A stretch of DNA of 64,000 nt from Dichotomocladium elegans (lineage: Eukaryota > Mucoromycota > Mucoromycetes > Mucorales > Lichtheimiaceae): the NCBI GenBank assembly GCA_025716815.1, contig JAIXMN010000010.1:124001-188000 (forward strand), given 5' to 3'. Made by a program: the position numbers and the translations under genes. Shown one piece after another: positions 1 to 9,493 of the stretch. Position 1 is the stretch's first letter, and the number at the start of each line of letters is the position of its first letter. The notes beneath the pieces were generated by a model that was not told where the DNA came from, searched no databases, and worked only from the letters and a program-made list of their open reading frames with translations.

Positions 1-378
1 ACTAGACAACAATAGTAAGAGGCCGCCTTCAGGCACAGTACTGCGAGAAACCGGACACTCACCAAGCGAATGTTTCTCAGGGATGGGAGGCACAATGAGC
101 GTGGGATGAAGACGACCTAGTGCCTTCTGCAAAGAATCAAACTCGCTGTATCGATGTTTGGTCTCAACATCCTGAATGGGAAGATGCTAATGAATAGATG
201 GCATCGCACACAGCAACCATAAAAGACAATACTCAACCGCTACGCGGATTTTATATGCCAAAAAGTTTTTTCCGGTATGCGGATCAGACTGCGTTTGGAC
301 GCCCGTGATGACTATGGTTGTGTCTTTTTCGCTCAAGATGTGTGCAATGTGGCATCCGCATGATGCGTTTTTGTACAT
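1..378 (-). CDS. PX (phox) domain protein, 5' part only, runs off the window
   Basis: This is the N-terminal part of a phosphoinositide-binding PX-domain (sorting nexin-like) protein. I model exon 1 as 378..244 and exon 2 as 171..63, joined across a GTAGCG...CAG intron. A GTGAGT donor lies at 62-57, and the next exon is probably beyond the left edge. What is seen is the PX pattern: a beta-strand segment (TIVITGVQTQ), then RYSEF in exon 2, then a proline-rich VPPIPEKHS stretch. In PX domains the RYSEF-like arginine and the following proline loop contribute to phosphoinositide binding. The ATG at 378 is the first in-frame methionine of this exon, but an upstream exon is possible. The gene starts about 110 bp downstream of the F-box gene stop, on the same strand. 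The specific nexin subfamily cannot be told from the fragment. Confidence 0.7.
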
Positions 379-487
379 AGAAGGGGAGAAGAGGGAGGAG
401 ACTTTCCTCTTATTTGTCGGATTTATTTGTGTCACGACGGCAGGGTTGAGGAGGTGGTGGGTGGGTGGGTGGGTAGGGAAGAGAGAA

Positions 488-2403
488 TCATGCAAAATAG
501 ACCTTGGAGCTCCATGAGAAGGATCTTGTAACCTGTGGGCAATTTCTGATTTCCACTTTCTGCAACTGTGGCGCTTCCTCAAGAATCTTTACCATATCAT
601 TACAGACATCCTGAGTGGCCTTCCGCTCGTCACCGAGAACAACAGACTCTAGGCTATTGGTTTGCGCAACGAGATCAATCATACGTTTTGTCAAACCTTT
701 CAGCCGACCCAGACGCAAGTGTTTCAGGGTGCTTGCCGTTCTGAGGCCCAATGCGAAATTAAAGAGAATCGTTGCGGATACATCATTCCAGCCGCACACA
801 TGGAGTGTCCGGAGATTGCTCAGCTGCAAGATTCTTCCGAGGATCTCGCCACTACTGCCACCAGAAATGCAGTCAAGTACCAATGTCGATAAGGAGGAGG
901 AGTTTTCGGGTGGAAGATGGTGCTCGAGTAAGCGAATAAGCCCATCGGGATTGATGGACACATTGCAAATCTCCAACACTGTGAGGTTACGTACTGCAAT
1001 GAGGGCATCGAAGATTTCAGGGCCTTCCAAGATGCGACATTGGCGAAATGCCACCTTTGAGAGCAAGGGACAATGCCGGATGAAATCTGCAATAATCTCT
1101 CCTGAGCTTGGTGGAAATTGGAGGAACTCCACACGCGTTAAATTGGGAGCGCCATTCAGCTCGTCTAGTGGAAACGGAAGGTATATGGAATTGTACTGAG
1201 GGATGATGTAACCGGGGTGGATGACCAATGTTTGCAGCGTCTCCTGGTGGTTTTTGATTAGCGACATTAGGTGGTCGACCTCAAGTGCAAGTTTCTGCGA
1301 GTTCTCGATTATCAATGTGATCATCCCCTTCCCGGTGCTCTGAGGAATACCAAAGTATCTACTGGGTGGATACCGGCCATTGCGATCATTGACCACCAGA
1401 ACCTTGATGTTAGGGCAGCAGGTCTCCACTTTGTCCAGCATGCTGAAGTCCATGACATGGTCCAGGTAGAGCTTCTCTAAACAGGGAGACCTTTCCATGA
1501 TCTTCTGGATCTGGAGTTGATCCGGGGCACGATGCATAATCGCAAGTGTGCCCAGTTCCAGAGTATTCGGAAGCACCATGTCGTGCGTTGGAGACATCCA
1601 AATGTCGCATTGGTGGGCGTAGATGAGCGTCTTCAGTTTCTTGCAGACACATAGCAGATCTACGAGAGGGATGACGGGTCGATTGAGCTGGATTTCCAAT
1701 TCTGTCAAACATGGCATTTTGGCAAAGACGGTGCCAGCAGTTTTGGGTGTGATACCATCGCAATCTAACAAGCACACGGGTTGTTATTCATTGAATATGT
1801 GCGGATGAGCTTACGTACTCGTGAGCTTTAATGCTTTTAGATTTTCAAAGGCGACAGGGTAAGAGAAAAAGCGACGGAGTTGATTGTCATTGAAAGCGGT
1901 TAACCGCAGCTCGTTGGGAATATTGGCCATGAGTTCCAGGTTGTTCAGGTGCTTGAGTGAGCCATCCAGATGCAGAGAAAGCCCGAGGCTACCGCTGCTC
2001 TCGAGCAGACCTCTCCAGGATCTGGACACGGCAACACAAGCAAGTTTGTCCTCCAGTGTGAGATTATTGAGGACAATCATGACAAGATCGAGTGGAATTC
2101 TGGATAAAAAGTCCACACGCCTGTTGATTCTGGCAATGGCTTCATCCCGTGCTCTTATAATTTCTGACCATCCTGCTCCTCCGGCGTCTGGTTTATTCTC
2201 CATAGCCTTATCGAGCACCTCCAACTCTGTGTTCGCCTTCCCTTGCATCTTATATAACGTCGCAAGTCTGCTATATCCACCGGCCAAAAACGGTGCAATC
2301 TTAATCATCAATTTGGCGCAATCGAATGCTACGTCCATCGATGATATTGTTCGACATTGTTCAATGTGCTTGTCGAGGGCCGAGTATAACTGCTTCCAAG
2401 TTT
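488..2403 (-). CDS. F-box/leucine-rich repeat protein with N-terminal TPR-like region
   Basis: This is a probable substrate-receptor subunit of an SCF (Skp1-Cullin-F-box) ubiquitin ligase. Modelled exons are 2403..1819 and 1764..488 (intron GTACGT...TTAG, 54 nt), giving about 620 residues. The first ~80 residues of the visible 5' exon look like a TPR hairpin pair (alternating A/Y/L pattern, FLAGGYSRLATLYKMQGK). An F-box follows (FLSRIPLDLVMIVLNNLTLEDKL, then SRSWR). The remaining ~450 residues are irregular leucine-rich repeats (LTELEIQLN, LRTLHVCGW, LKHLRLGRLKG). There is no ATG in the 5' exon; it opens at an AATTAG acceptor, so a short upstream exon is needed. A candidate begins with an ATG near 2553 and a GTAGAG donor. 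TPR-F-box-LRR architecture is common in fungal F-box families, and the target cannot be inferred. Confidence 0.8.
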
Positions 2404-3877
2404 CTAATTGCAATGGTTGCAGAATGGTCCAATTTTTTTAATTTTGGAAAGGGGGTGTAGTTTAGTTAGAATTTTGGTGGAGAATACGTTTTGCGCCCCA
2501 CCCCTGATAACTCTACCGCTGCTGTTTTGGCTAGAACTCGCAGGACCCTGTGACCCCATTTGGTCTAAGCTATGTATAGCGGTTGATTAATGAAACCTCT
2601 GCCCTCAAGTGATTATTGCAGTTATGCTCGAGTCCTACAAAAAAGCTACTAGCAAGGGGGGTTGTGTTAAGGAAGGAAGAAGAAGGAGAGGGACAAAATG
2701 AGACTGAGAAGGCAGGAATAAGTTCGAGTATTTTGTCTAACCTCAGCGGAGGTTACCATAGGATCAGGTGTCTGATCATTACGCCACACATAACTTGAAG
2801 GAAGGGAAATCCTATGCGAATGAGAGTACACGCGAGATTCAATGTTTCTTGCATGCTGTCAGGGTCCTTTTCCACACTGCTATATACCTAGTTGTGTGTG
2901 CACTCCAACCGTCTCAAGCATCAGCTTGAACAATATGCCTCTTACCTTGGCCAGTGTACCCTGTGTAACTGTACTTGACCGTGTGGTATTCCTTTGCTTA
3001 AAGATACTCAAAGTAGATACCGCATATACGGGTAAATCCTTTTACCACGATGGGGCCAAGGTCATGCCATTGATGGGATGGCTCTCCTGAGTCTATGGGT
3101 TGCAGTATGTAAAAGCGTTGTTGAGTACAGCTTCTATATGGAACCATTAGACTTTAGGTTGCATCCTTGAATCCCATGGAATCAAGTACTTATCTGACTT
3201 GTATAGAATAATTCATTTGTCATGCAGAGGAAGGGTTATGAATAACTGCACTGAAAACTTCACAAAAAGCGTACATGTGGTAACATTACTGATGGATCAT
3301 TTATCTCGGGCCATCGCCTGCGTGGCATCTTCACCATCGATGGTTTAAAGTATCCTTTCCATAAAATGGTCTGTTAGATCATTATCATCCATGTAGCAGA
3401 TTGTCCAAGTTCAATCGCTGAATCCGAGTCATAAACGAAGCCATCCTTAGCCTCCTTTGCCATGGCCATACCCGGTATAAATCAATCTTAACCGTACCCA
3501 AGGTCATGGAAGGGGGATGCAAGGATATCGGGCGCCTCCATGCTAGTTATCGCCCGCACAACATCCGGCTGACCTCGTGCGAGATCTTTTTATTTAAAGT
3601 GTATGACATCGCTTGCCTTATGCTGGCTTGACACCTCTTCAACGTCTTGCCCATCCGGAGATAGATGGGCGAAACAACTGCCCTCCCCACCTCTCGGGAT
3701 GGGGTTATTCTTTTTATTCGCAACAAACGGGGGTTGTTTAAAAAATACCATTAATATTATGCAATAAAGAATACTTGGTGATGAGCGAAGAGGAGAGGGG
3801 TTTTCAGTTCTGGGATCGAACGTGGAGCTATGTCCAGGCAGACGCTTCCTTCACCGTGTTAGGTAGATAACCTTTCG
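2404..3877. other. Intergenic, promoter side of the F-box gene plus transposon debris
   Basis: Apart from the transposon fossil at 2860-3560 I see no coding signal. A short inverted repeat (AACCTC AGCG GAGGTT) lies at about 2741-2756. A tRNA-like stretch lies near 3800-3865 on the minus strand but does not fold (see rejected items). Confidence 0.5.
2860..3560 (-). mobile_element. Decayed N-terminal part of a Tc1/mariner-like transposase gene
   Basis: On the minus strand this region has short stretches that resemble the N-terminal, pre-catalytic part of the Tc1-like transposases I associate with Mucorales. An acidic segment reads DGFVYDSDS at about 3450-3421, and a helix-turn-helix-like stretch ending in ILFKLML lies around 2925-2945. 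Its flank matches, at DNA level, the better preserved copy at about 12.7 kb (both carry a run like aaacatcagtttgaacaat). The frame is broken by several stops, and no catalytic DDE part remains here. I see no terminal inverted repeats. The call rests on motif memory and on similarity between the two copies. Confidence 0.5.
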
Positions 3878-4267
3878 CTAATGCCGCATCGAGGCATGTT
3901 GCTTATCTTGATACCCTGTCTCCGAATCCCAGCCGCCCACTTCTGCCTCGCTGAGTTGTACGCTCACAGCCGGATGGGGAGTGGCAGGCAAGGACGACGA
4001 GGACGACGCCTCCTTTGGTGTCTGTATGGCAGGGGATGAGCTGGCGCTGGTGGACTGACTTTGTTCATCGTGGAGTAACTGTTGACTGTGTCTTTTATGA
4101 GCAGCTTCCTCGGCCTCGTGCTTGTTCTTTTGAAGCATAGCGGAGAAATCCTTCCACGGCATATCCATGTAAGCCTTCTGTTGGACGGGCGTGATCGCTG
4201 CAGGATCCTCTTCAACAAGGTTAGGGACCAGCTTCAAATGATCGAGATGCGATTTTCCTGGGTCCAT
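3878..4267 (-). CDS. Hypothetical 129-aa hydrophilic protein
   Basis: This is a single-exon reading frame with ATG at 4267 and stop at 3878. I do not recognise the family. The first ~70 residues are compositionally like a folded or helical segment (DMPWKDFSAMLQKNK, then charged helix EAEEAAHKRH). The C-terminal half is Ser/Pro/Thr-rich and probably disordered. There is no signal peptide or membrane segment. It lies about 125 bp downstream of the DCAF12-like gene on the same strand. It could be a complete small protein or the first exon of a longer gene. The A-rich stretch just upstream (4310-4345) and the in-frame ATG support a genuine start. Confidence 0.4.
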   Translation of the reverse strand: MDPGKSHLDHLKLVPNLVEEDPAAITPVQQKAYMDMPWKDFSAMLQKNKHEAEEAAHKRHSQQLLHDEQSQSTSASSSPAIQTPKEASSSSSLPATPHPAVSVQLSEAEVGGWDSETGYQDKQHASMRH

Positions 4268-4391
4268 TCTAACGACCTTTATAATGATAACAGTAATAGT
4301 ATGTATTTTATAAAATGAAAAGAAAAGAAAAAAAAAAGAGCGAGGAGGTTTCTTTTTCTTTTTCTCTCAAAGAATCTACGTGTTGCCAATG

Positions 4392-5913
4392 TCATGTGAA
4401 ACATGACCACACCGCTGCATAACAACCCTTCAGTGATGTCTGAATGGGTCCGCCTGCCGTAAAAAGCTTCGTCTCATCTGGGCTATACGTCAGTGTATAA
4501 ACAGCTTGCGGTGCTAGGCGATGCTGGCCGTGAAAATAACTCCGGTATATGGTGTTAGCCTCATCGAGCCATCCGCCCGAGACATTGTAATAGTCAGGCG
4601 GATGAGGTGTGTCGCCCTCAGCCAGTCCTGCTCTGAGAACGTAAGCCTGGCTGCGAAGATCATAAAACGACACACGCCCCATCCCGCCGCCGCATGTCAC
4701 AATCGGATCGTGTAATGCCAGTGATCTCACACCCCAACTCTTGTCCTGGGATTCGAACACGTGCACCGAACCACCAGCGCATCGTGGATCAAGCAAGGTG
4801 ATATGCGATTGCGATCCAACCGCAAGGCGTTGGTGTTGGTGGGCCAGGCAGACAAGTTCTTTTGTATGCGGGAGTGGCAACTCTTGATCCTATGCATGTC
4901 GACTAAGCGCGCTTCCATGCCATGATATATGCATACTATTACCTTGTATTGTCGATTAATGTCCCATATCTCGACCGTGCCGCTCGCATTCAGACTCGCA
5001 ACCTGGTGCGCATTGCGCAACAGTTTTATATCTCTGACGCGCCCACCCGTCTTCCAGCGACCCACCGTGCCAATGCCCCATACGCCCAGGGTGCTGTCGC
5101 GCGAGCCGGTGATCAACGTTGTATCATCGGCCCATTGCACGCTGAACACAGCGTCTGAATGTTCAGTAGCAATGGTATTGAGGGGATAAAGGTCTGCGAG
5201 TCGATAGAGGATAACACATGCAGGGTCGGCGAGCGCGACAGCAAGGATGGTATTTGACGGGTTTACCGCCATGCTTCGAATACCTTCACACCTGCCATAT
5301 GCCGCTAATGCTGGTGCTGCTACTGCTGGTGCCGCTGTTGATTCTAATGCGCCTCCAAAGCGGCGGGCATGGATGATAGAAGGCGTATAGGCTTCTCGAC
5401 CCAACTGGGCGTGTTTCGGCACGGCTACCGTCGGACGTCTTCGCGAGTGGGACGGGATGATGACCTCAATGGGTGTCTGTGTATGGTTGACTGTGTCTAG
5501 TACAAGCAGCTGGTGCGATAGGTGTTGTTTAGTCAGTTATGGGTATGATGCATAAATGTGCTTCTTTTAATGTTTGCAGGTTGCTTTTAAATTTTTTACC
5601 TTGTTGTCTTTGGTTCCTATGACAACCTGCCGATCATCTGGTTTTTAAAGAATATCAATCTTCCCCACTTTGATGGACAAGCGATAAACTTACTTATCCA
5701 GGTAGACGCAAAAACCTTGTCAAGGTCCTTGAGCAGGATCGGGTTCTCGGTCAAGACGGACGCGACGGTTGCCCGTGTCCACCAGAGCGCCTTTCGTCGA
5801 TCTCTGATAAGCCGTCTGTGCGTTGCAGGAGCATGTCGATTCCTGAGCAGCTGGGTGTAAAGGAGATATGCATCTTTTCGAGGTGTCAGTGAGCGCGCAG
5901 ACCATAACAATTC
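4392..5913 (-). CDS. DCAF12-like WD40 protein (CUL4-DDB1 substrate receptor)
   Basis: This is a WD40-repeat protein matching the DDB1- and CUL4-associated factor 12 family, which recruits substrates to the CRL4 ubiquitin ligase. Exons are about 5913..5694, 5637..5600, 5509..4943 and 4889..4392. The joins restore the family signature across introns: KVFASTW, then a 38-nt exon giving INDRQVVIGTK. Repeats follow (VFSVQWADDTTLITGSRD, STLGVWG, VEIWD), and the C-terminus TKLFTAGGPIQTSLKGCYAAVWS fits the DCAF12 ending. The introns have GTAAGT, GTAAAA and GTAATA donors. The first exon opens after an AATAG acceptor with an in-frame stop just upstream, so the true start lies in an unresolved upstream exon. 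In metazoans DCAF12 reads C-terminal double-glutamate degrons; whether this one does is not visible. Confidence 0.85.
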
Positions 5914-6184
5914 CTATTCTGTGAAACACCTATTTACCAGAAACCATTTTATGGTAAAAGCAAGATAAGAATGAAGGAAGAATGCGCTACAGAGACGAGG
6001 AGAAGACGGCCATGGATAATAATTTGGATATCACCCGACCAAGAAATTAAAAGAAGTCTTAAAATGGGTATACATCTGATAAAAGGGGTCACAGGGCTGC
6101 TCCTCGCTTTGCTCCACTCGACATCATCATGGCAAGGTTAGCATTACCATGGTTCCCCCCCCTTTCTTTCTATTTATTTCACGT
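5914..6184. other. Intergenic
   Basis: This is the upstream side of the DCAF12-like gene and the downstream side of the aldehyde dehydrogenase gene. It is AT-rich. It must contain the missing first exon of the DCAF12-like gene, but I could not place it. Confidence 0.4.
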
Positions 6185-7567
6185 CTAGAGGCCAATGACA
6201 ACACTCTTTGTGAAGGAGAAATCGTCTAGTGCGGCCTGCCCAAGATCCTTGCCGATCCCCGAAAGTTTGCGGCCGCCGAAAGGAGTGTATGGCGGCATGT
6301 AATTGTATGTGTTGATCCAAACGTAGCCTACTCGCAGTCCCGATGCAACCTTGTGGGCCTTTGCAAAGTCCCTGGAGAAGACGCCACCCGCGAGTCCGTA
6401 TGGCGACCGATTGGCGCGCGCGAGCGCGGAAGAAATGTCATCGAAGGGCTCGAGGACGGTGAGCACAGGACCAAAGATTTCTTCCGTGGCCAGGGGTGCG
6501 TCGTCCGGCAGGCCTGCGAAGATGGTCGGCGGGACATAATATCCTTCGTTCGGTTCGTCTTTACCTACCCAAATGGGCCGCGTGCCTGCCTGGGCGATTG
6601 CTTGACGGACGCGCGTATATTGAGTCTCATCAATGAGCGGACCATGCCGGACCGTACCAGCATAGCGCTCGACAAGCGCCTCGACAAAACGATCGTGGAC
6701 GGCTCGGTGGACCAGGACGCGCGAGACTGCGCAGCAATTTTGACCCGCATTTGAAAAGGCGCCGTGCGCCACGTGCGCCGCCGCCACATCCACATCGGCG
6801 TCGTCAAGGACAAGAACCGGGTTCTTGCCGCCGCACTCGAGCGTGGCCGGCGTCAGGTTCTCGGCGAGTGCGCGCATGATGCTCTGGCCAGCACGGGTGG
6901 ACCCTGTGAAACTGAGCTTGTCGACATGGCCGAGAAGCCACTGGCCGGCATCGGCCCCGCCTGGCAGGACCGCCAGTGTCCCCGGAGGCAGATACGGCTC
7001 GGCTAGCTGCGCGAGTGCGAGCGCAGTGAGCGGCGTCTGCGGAGCAGGCTTCAGCACCACACTGTTACCCGCTGCAAGCGCAGGAGCCACTTTCCAGCCC
7101 GCGAGCAGGAGCGGGTAATTGAAAGACGTGACAAGTCCTACAACGCCGTACGGCTCGCGCATCGTCGTCGAGTAGAGTCCTTTCTCGGTGAGCGTCTGCC
7201 CGAATTGCTTGTCGGCATGGCCCGCAAAAAACCGAAAGCATTCGATCGTATCCGCAATTTCATAAACGGCATCTTCGCGTGGCTTGCCCGTCTGCAGCAT
7301 CTCGAGATCTTGGAGCACCGCTTTATGTTTTTCGAGCGCATTGGCAATGCCGAGTAAGGCATCGCGTCTGTCGCTGCCACACGTCTGGCCCCAGAGCGAA
7401 CTTCTCGCGCCAGCCACGGCCTGCTGGACGTGCGCCTCCGTGGTTTCATGGATAAGCTCCAACGGTTGTCGGGTGCGCGGATTAATAAGTTGGCGCTTGG
7501 CTGCTCCTGCGGTGACCCACCGATTATGAATAAATGGCCCAAGACCTTTGAGGAACTGCTGAGCCAT
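6185..7567 (-). CDS. NAD(P)-dependent aldehyde dehydrogenase
   Basis: This enzyme oxidises an aldehyde to the acid with NAD(P)+. It is a single exon of 460 residues. I start it at the ATG at 7567 (MAQQFLKG), because the upstream in-frame extension is T-rich leader. The ALDH landmarks are in order: NADP fold GLVTSFNYPLLLAGWKVAPALAAG, coenzyme loop FTGSTRAGQ, glutamate motif LECGGKNPV (general base E; the usual following L is C), nucleophile motif NAGQNCCAVSR, and TEEIFGPVLTV near the C-terminus. The nearest groups are betaine/aminoaldehyde dehydrogenases, but the substrate is not decided by these motifs. The gene lacks introns and is GC-rich (local runs above 60%), unlike the intron-split phosphatase gene next to it; transfer or a processed copy is possible but unproven. 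Confidence 0.85.
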   Translation of the reverse strand: MAQQFLKGLGPFIHNRWVTAGAAKRQLINPRTRQPLELIHETTEAHVQQAVAGARSSLWGQTCGSDRRDALLGIANALEKHKAVLQDLEMLQTGKPREDAVYEIADTIECFRFFAGHADKQFGQTLTEKGLYSTTMREPYGVVGLVTSFNYPLLLAGWKVAPALAAGNSVVLKPAPQTPLTALALAQLAEPYLPPGTLAVLPGGADAGQWLLGHVDKLSFTGSTRAGQSIMRALAENLTPATLECGGKNPVLVLDDADVDVAAAHVAHGAFSNAGQNCCAVSRVLVHRAVHDRFVEALVERYAGTVRHGPLIDETQYTRVRQAIAQAGTRPIWVGKDEPNEGYYVPPTIFAGLPDDAPLATEEIFGPVLTVLEPFDDISSALARANRSPYGLAGGVFSRDFAKAHKVASGLRVGYVWINTYNYMPPYTPFGGRKLSGIGKDLGQAALDDFSFTKSVVIGL

Positions 7568-7717
7568 ACGAAGGGAAGAATGAAAAGAAAATAAAACCCA
7601 AAAAACCCTTTCGCTGTCTTCCTTACCTTTCTGCAGACGTGGCATTATTATTTTTATGCTCTTCAGTATCCACCCCTTTTTTATTACTACTAAACCATAA
7701 AATGCCACACTAGCTCC

Positions 7718-9493
7718 TCATTTTGTAATTGTAAATTCATCTACTACACCGCCCAAGGTGCCATCCATATTAGTTGCATGGTGGATCATTGTGAAGGAGG
7801 TGGGTGTCACATGGACCGTAGAATACCCGTGCCCGTCGAACCGCTTCGCTGACCAGACAGGGTATGGACCAGTTGTGTTAAATTTGGAGGTCCCCTCAGG
7901 CTGACCTGCATTTCCAAGGACAATGTACACCGTGGACGAAGGGTTCTTGTACGACATGCTCGTGGCCAGACCTCTCGCCATCGGAAACGTGCGCTCATAA
8001 TTGTGGACATGACCGCTAGAAGGAAAACCATCTCGTTCAGTTTCGCGTTTTGTCAAATAACCCAGCGCTCGTTTTCTTTCTGCTCTGTGAACCCAATTCC
8101 AACGTACGAAATGACCACATCGACCTTATACTCGAGCAAGAGCGGCTCGATGGCGCCGAGACCATTCTTGCCATCACGAAGCAGAGCCGAGTTGATGTCA
8201 CAGTCCTCGTTTGCAAAAGAGCAATAGAGCGGATGATGTGTGATCAACACAATCCAGGGACGCTCATGGCGATTTTGGTTGATCTGTTTCAGGTCGGCTT
8301 CAAGCCAGTGGATGCCCGCGCGTATCTCATCCTCAGAACCAAAAAAGTAAGTCTCTGTAGAAAAGGCAATCAAGTGCAAATTCCCGTAGTCGAAGGAGTA
8401 GGTGATCGAGCTATCGAAGTGCGACTCCCTAAAAGGAAGGCTGGCAAATCTATAGAGAAGTTCTGGTCGGTTCAATGGAAAAGCGCAAGACGCACGCACA
8501 TGGACATCGATGGACTTGCCTATTCTTGTAATCCGAGAAGTTATAGAGGCGTTCATGATTTCCAGGAACGCCCAAATAAGGCACTCGCGCAAAGAGTGAC
8601 TGGACCATGTTCATATACTGGTCGCCTTTGGTGCCATTGAAGTCGGTCATGTCGTAAGCCTGGGTTGAGATAAAAGGGCCATCCGGGGAACAGGAATGCA
8701 TGAGCTTGCAGGTCTTTTGACGGGGCTTCTTACTGTACCTGATCGCCTGAAACAGTGATAAAGTCATACTGATGGGTGTGTGCCAAATTGACCAAATGGG
8801 GAAGAGATACAGCATTGTTGACTCCCTATCATTGTTTGCTTTAACCGGTTATCATCCGGCTTTCTTTAAATCTGCACTTGTCGAATACCAAATGCTTACA
8901 AGATCACCGATGGCCAAGTAGCTGAACGCATCACCCCTGCCTTGCGTATGGAACTCGAGTTCGGGTCCCCAAATCGTGCAGCCCTCGGCGACAGTGCCAA
9001 CCTGGTACTGATACACTGTGGCCTTCTCCAGCGTCTCAGACTTGATTAGATGCATATGGCGCACACGCCGTTCCTCGCCGCCATCAACATAGACCCAGCT
9101 CTATAAATAAATAAACTTGTCCATACCGGATCGACCAACTAAAGGAGCCACAATCTTACGTACATCTCCCTCCAGCGTTGTAGTAGCTCGAGTAACCGCG
9201 CTGTAGTCGGACTTGGGCCAATAACGCAGGATTGCCTTATCAATCGGAGACGTGGTGAGAAATTCAAAGCGTGCATACTGAGAGTCAGTGGCAAGAGAAA
9301 GATGGATCTGTTGGGGTTCGAAGGGGCCGTAGGTACGGTTCCAGTTGACGTTGAGCGCGGTGTTGAACTGGTCGGGAGCCGTCATCACGCCCGGATTGCC
9401 CCAGATGACAGGCTCGTCATCATCGCGACCGATGATAGCAGAACAAAGAACGACGGAAGCGAGTCCACCAAGGAAGGCCAACTGGATTTTCAT
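7718..9493 (-). CDS. Secreted purple acid phosphatase (metallophosphoesterase)
   Basis: Purple acid phosphatases hydrolyse phosphomonoesters with a dinuclear metal centre and serve phosphate scavenging outside the cell or in the vacuole. Six exons (9493..9164, 9100..8900, 8825..8739, 8659..8520, 8449..8108, 8015..7718) give exactly 465 residues. A signal peptide (MKIQLAFLGGLASVVLCSA) starts the protein, followed by the N-terminal fibronectin-like domain. The metal-binding motifs GDLG, GDQAYD, GNHE, THHPLYCS and GHVHNYER then follow, several of them assembled only across splice joins. Intron 4 (8519..8450) needs a GC donor (AG|GCAAGT) to restore YKNRFASLP; the other introns are GT-AG. The ALDH gene begins 150 bp downstream on the same strand. 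The fungal/animal ACP7-like type is the likeliest subgroup. Confidence 0.9.

Noticed and set aside
2735..2795. Hairpin AACCTC AGCG GAGGTT and nearby GTTCGAG as a possible tRNA or small RNA
   Set aside because: Six-bp stem only; no matching acceptor or D-arm, and the B-box-like GTTCGAG is misplaced for a tRNA.
3800..3870. tRNA-like sequence on the minus strand (GCGTCTGCC ... GTTCGATCCC)
   Set aside because: It has tRNA-like A/B-box flavour, but the T-stem does not pair around TTCGATC and the acceptor stem is poor. At best a tRNA relic.
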